Below are positions 16,348 to 16,741 of a stretch of 16,741 bases of DNA, piece by piece. The stretch's first letter is position 1. Each line of letters begins with the position of its first letter. Under the pieces are notes generated by a model. The model had not been told where the DNA came from, made no database searches, and saw only the letters and a program-made list of their open reading frames with translations. This DNA comes from DASYPP01 sp036006525 (lineage in GTDB: Bacteria; Gemmatimonadota; Gemmatimonadetes; Gemmatimonadales; GWC2-71-9): positions 1-16,741 of the forward strand of contig DASYPP010000073.1 of assembly GCA_036006525.1 (NCBI GenBank), read 5' to 3'. The translations under genes and the position numbers were made by a program.

Positions 16348-16389
16348 GAGCGTTCCGCGGACGTTCCGCGTGTTCCGCGAGGTGCAGTT
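16348..16389 (-). repeat. Right arm of 42-bp inverted repeat
   Basis: The arm begins at the base after the GxxExxY stop codon and carries three TTCCGCG units starting at 16353, 16364 and 16373, in mirror spacing (11 then 9) to the left arm. It could act as a structured 3' end or processing signal as well as an end of the cassette. Confidence 0.93.
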
Positions 16390-16390
16390 C

Positions 16391-16741
16391 TCAGCGCTCC
16401 TCCTGTTGCCGGGGTTTAGCCAACAAGCGCTCAGTAAAATCCACCCGCTCGGCCAATTCACCCACCTCCTGGCGAAGCGCGTACAGCTCGTCCAGGACTT
16501 CCTGGGAAAGCTCCTGCGGATCTCTCTCCTCCGGATCCCAGCGCGAAATCCGCCTTCCCTCATCATCTTCGAAATGTCCGCTGGCCACCATGATGACGTC
16601 ATAGAGGTACCAGATTCCCAGCCCGCCGAAGCTGCCAAGCATAAGCAGGCCAGTGCCCACCTTCCCGGCATAGAACCGGTGGACGCCGAAGACGCCAAGC
16701 ACGATCGCGAGAGCCAAGGCGACGCCGCGGGATTTGTCAGA
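16391..16741 (-). CDS. TM2 domain-containing membrane protein (5' end outside window)
   Basis: The visible 116 codons start SDKSRGVALALAIVLG, so the true ATG probably lies just beyond the window edge. Two membrane segments linked by the conserved GVHRFYAGKVGTG turn (first near 9-21, second near 30-55) match the TM2 domain (second segment with GGLGIWYLYDVIMV). A charged linker follows, then a helix with coiled-coil character (ELSQEVLDELYALRQEVGELAERVDFTERLLA). TM2 proteins are small inner-membrane proteins of unclear role, and the C-terminal helix could mediate self-association. An internal TTG at 16717 would give a shorter form lacking the basic N-terminus and is less likely. The gene converges with the GxxExxY gene, and the cassette's inverted repeat lies against its stop codon. 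Confidence 0.88.
   Translation of the reverse strand, partial: SDKSRGVALALAIVLGVFGVHRFYAGKVGTGLLMLGSFGGLGIWYLYDVIMVASGHFEDDEGRRISRWDPEERDPQELSQEVLDELYALRQEVGELAERVDFTERLLAKPRQQEER

Larger units (their letters stand above)
15888..16389. mobile_element. Putative mobile cassette: GxxExxY nuclease gene bounded by a 42-bp inverted repeat
   Basis: A 502-bp unit carries one small gene and is bounded by inverted repeats at 15888-15929 and 16348-16389 that match at 39 of 42 positions. The match stops sharply at both ends. A hand count gives 88 G+C in the 180 bp at 16081-16260 (49%), against 72-77% in sampled 60-bp stretches of the serA and MATE genes, suggesting transfer. No target-site duplication is visible (ggtcttgc on the left, ctcagcgc on the right). 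The right arm ends 1 bp before the stop codon of the TM2 gene. The mechanism of movement is not known; mobility is an inference. Confidence 0.65.

Noticed and set aside
15888..16389. Insertion sequence or classic transposon
   Set aside because: There is no transposase and no visible target-site duplication, and the one gene belongs to the GxxExxY family; only a putative non-classical mobile cassette is claimed.

Overview
The window looks like chromosomal DNA from a member of Gemmatimonadota or a close relative. The partial 16S rRNA gene at the left edge resembles Gemmatimonas-type 16S from memory. The DNA is GC-rich, and it encodes large secreted proteins with ...ALPAQ-type signal peptides and C-terminal sorting-like domains. 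The phylum is an inference; a 16S search would settle it.

Layout. Positions 1-1083 hold the 5' two thirds of a 16S rRNA gene on the minus strand. Its leader (1084-1413) has two sigma70-type promoters and a boxB/boxA antitermination site whose boxB is very close to that of phage lambda. The rRNA promoter begins only 18 bp past the stop codon of a SulP anion transporter (1432-3168, minus). A short unrecognised helical protein follows on the plus strand (3437-4063). Between it and a convergent secreted Ig-like/LVIVD-repeat protein (4188-6212, minus) lies a strong hairpin terminator framed by heptamer arrays in opposite orientation. Divergent from the LVIVD gene is a plus-strand serine-biosynthesis group: a DUF1015 protein (6478-7704), serA (7960-9180) and serC (9177-10280). 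SerA and SerC carry out the first two steps from 3-phosphoglycerate to phosphoserine. No phosphoserine phosphatase (serB) is present, so DUF1015 is a candidate for a linked step. A second, larger pair of inverted heptamer arrays (7711-7889) separates DUF1015 from serA. A hairpin ends serC. A 1297-residue secreted protein with an EF-hand loop and a FlgD/type-A-sorting-like C-terminus (10325-14218, minus) and a MATE exporter (14430-15794, minus) follow.

The most unusual part is at the right edge. A small PD-(D/E)XK-type GxxExxY gene (15958-16347) is enclosed by a 42-bp inverted repeat with three mismatches. Each arm is built from three CGCGGAA units. The compact cassette of about 500 bp has lower GC than its surroundings and ends 1 bp before the stop codon of a TM2-domain gene (16391 to beyond the window, minus). 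It has the form of a minimal mobile or selfish unit.

Gene-free stretches. Only the rRNA leader (1084-1431) exceeds 300 bp without a gene, and its contents are listed. The shorter gaps 3169-3436 (divergent), 6213-6477 (divergent, with a G-rich tract), 14219-14429 and 15795-15887 show no element I can support beyond those listed.
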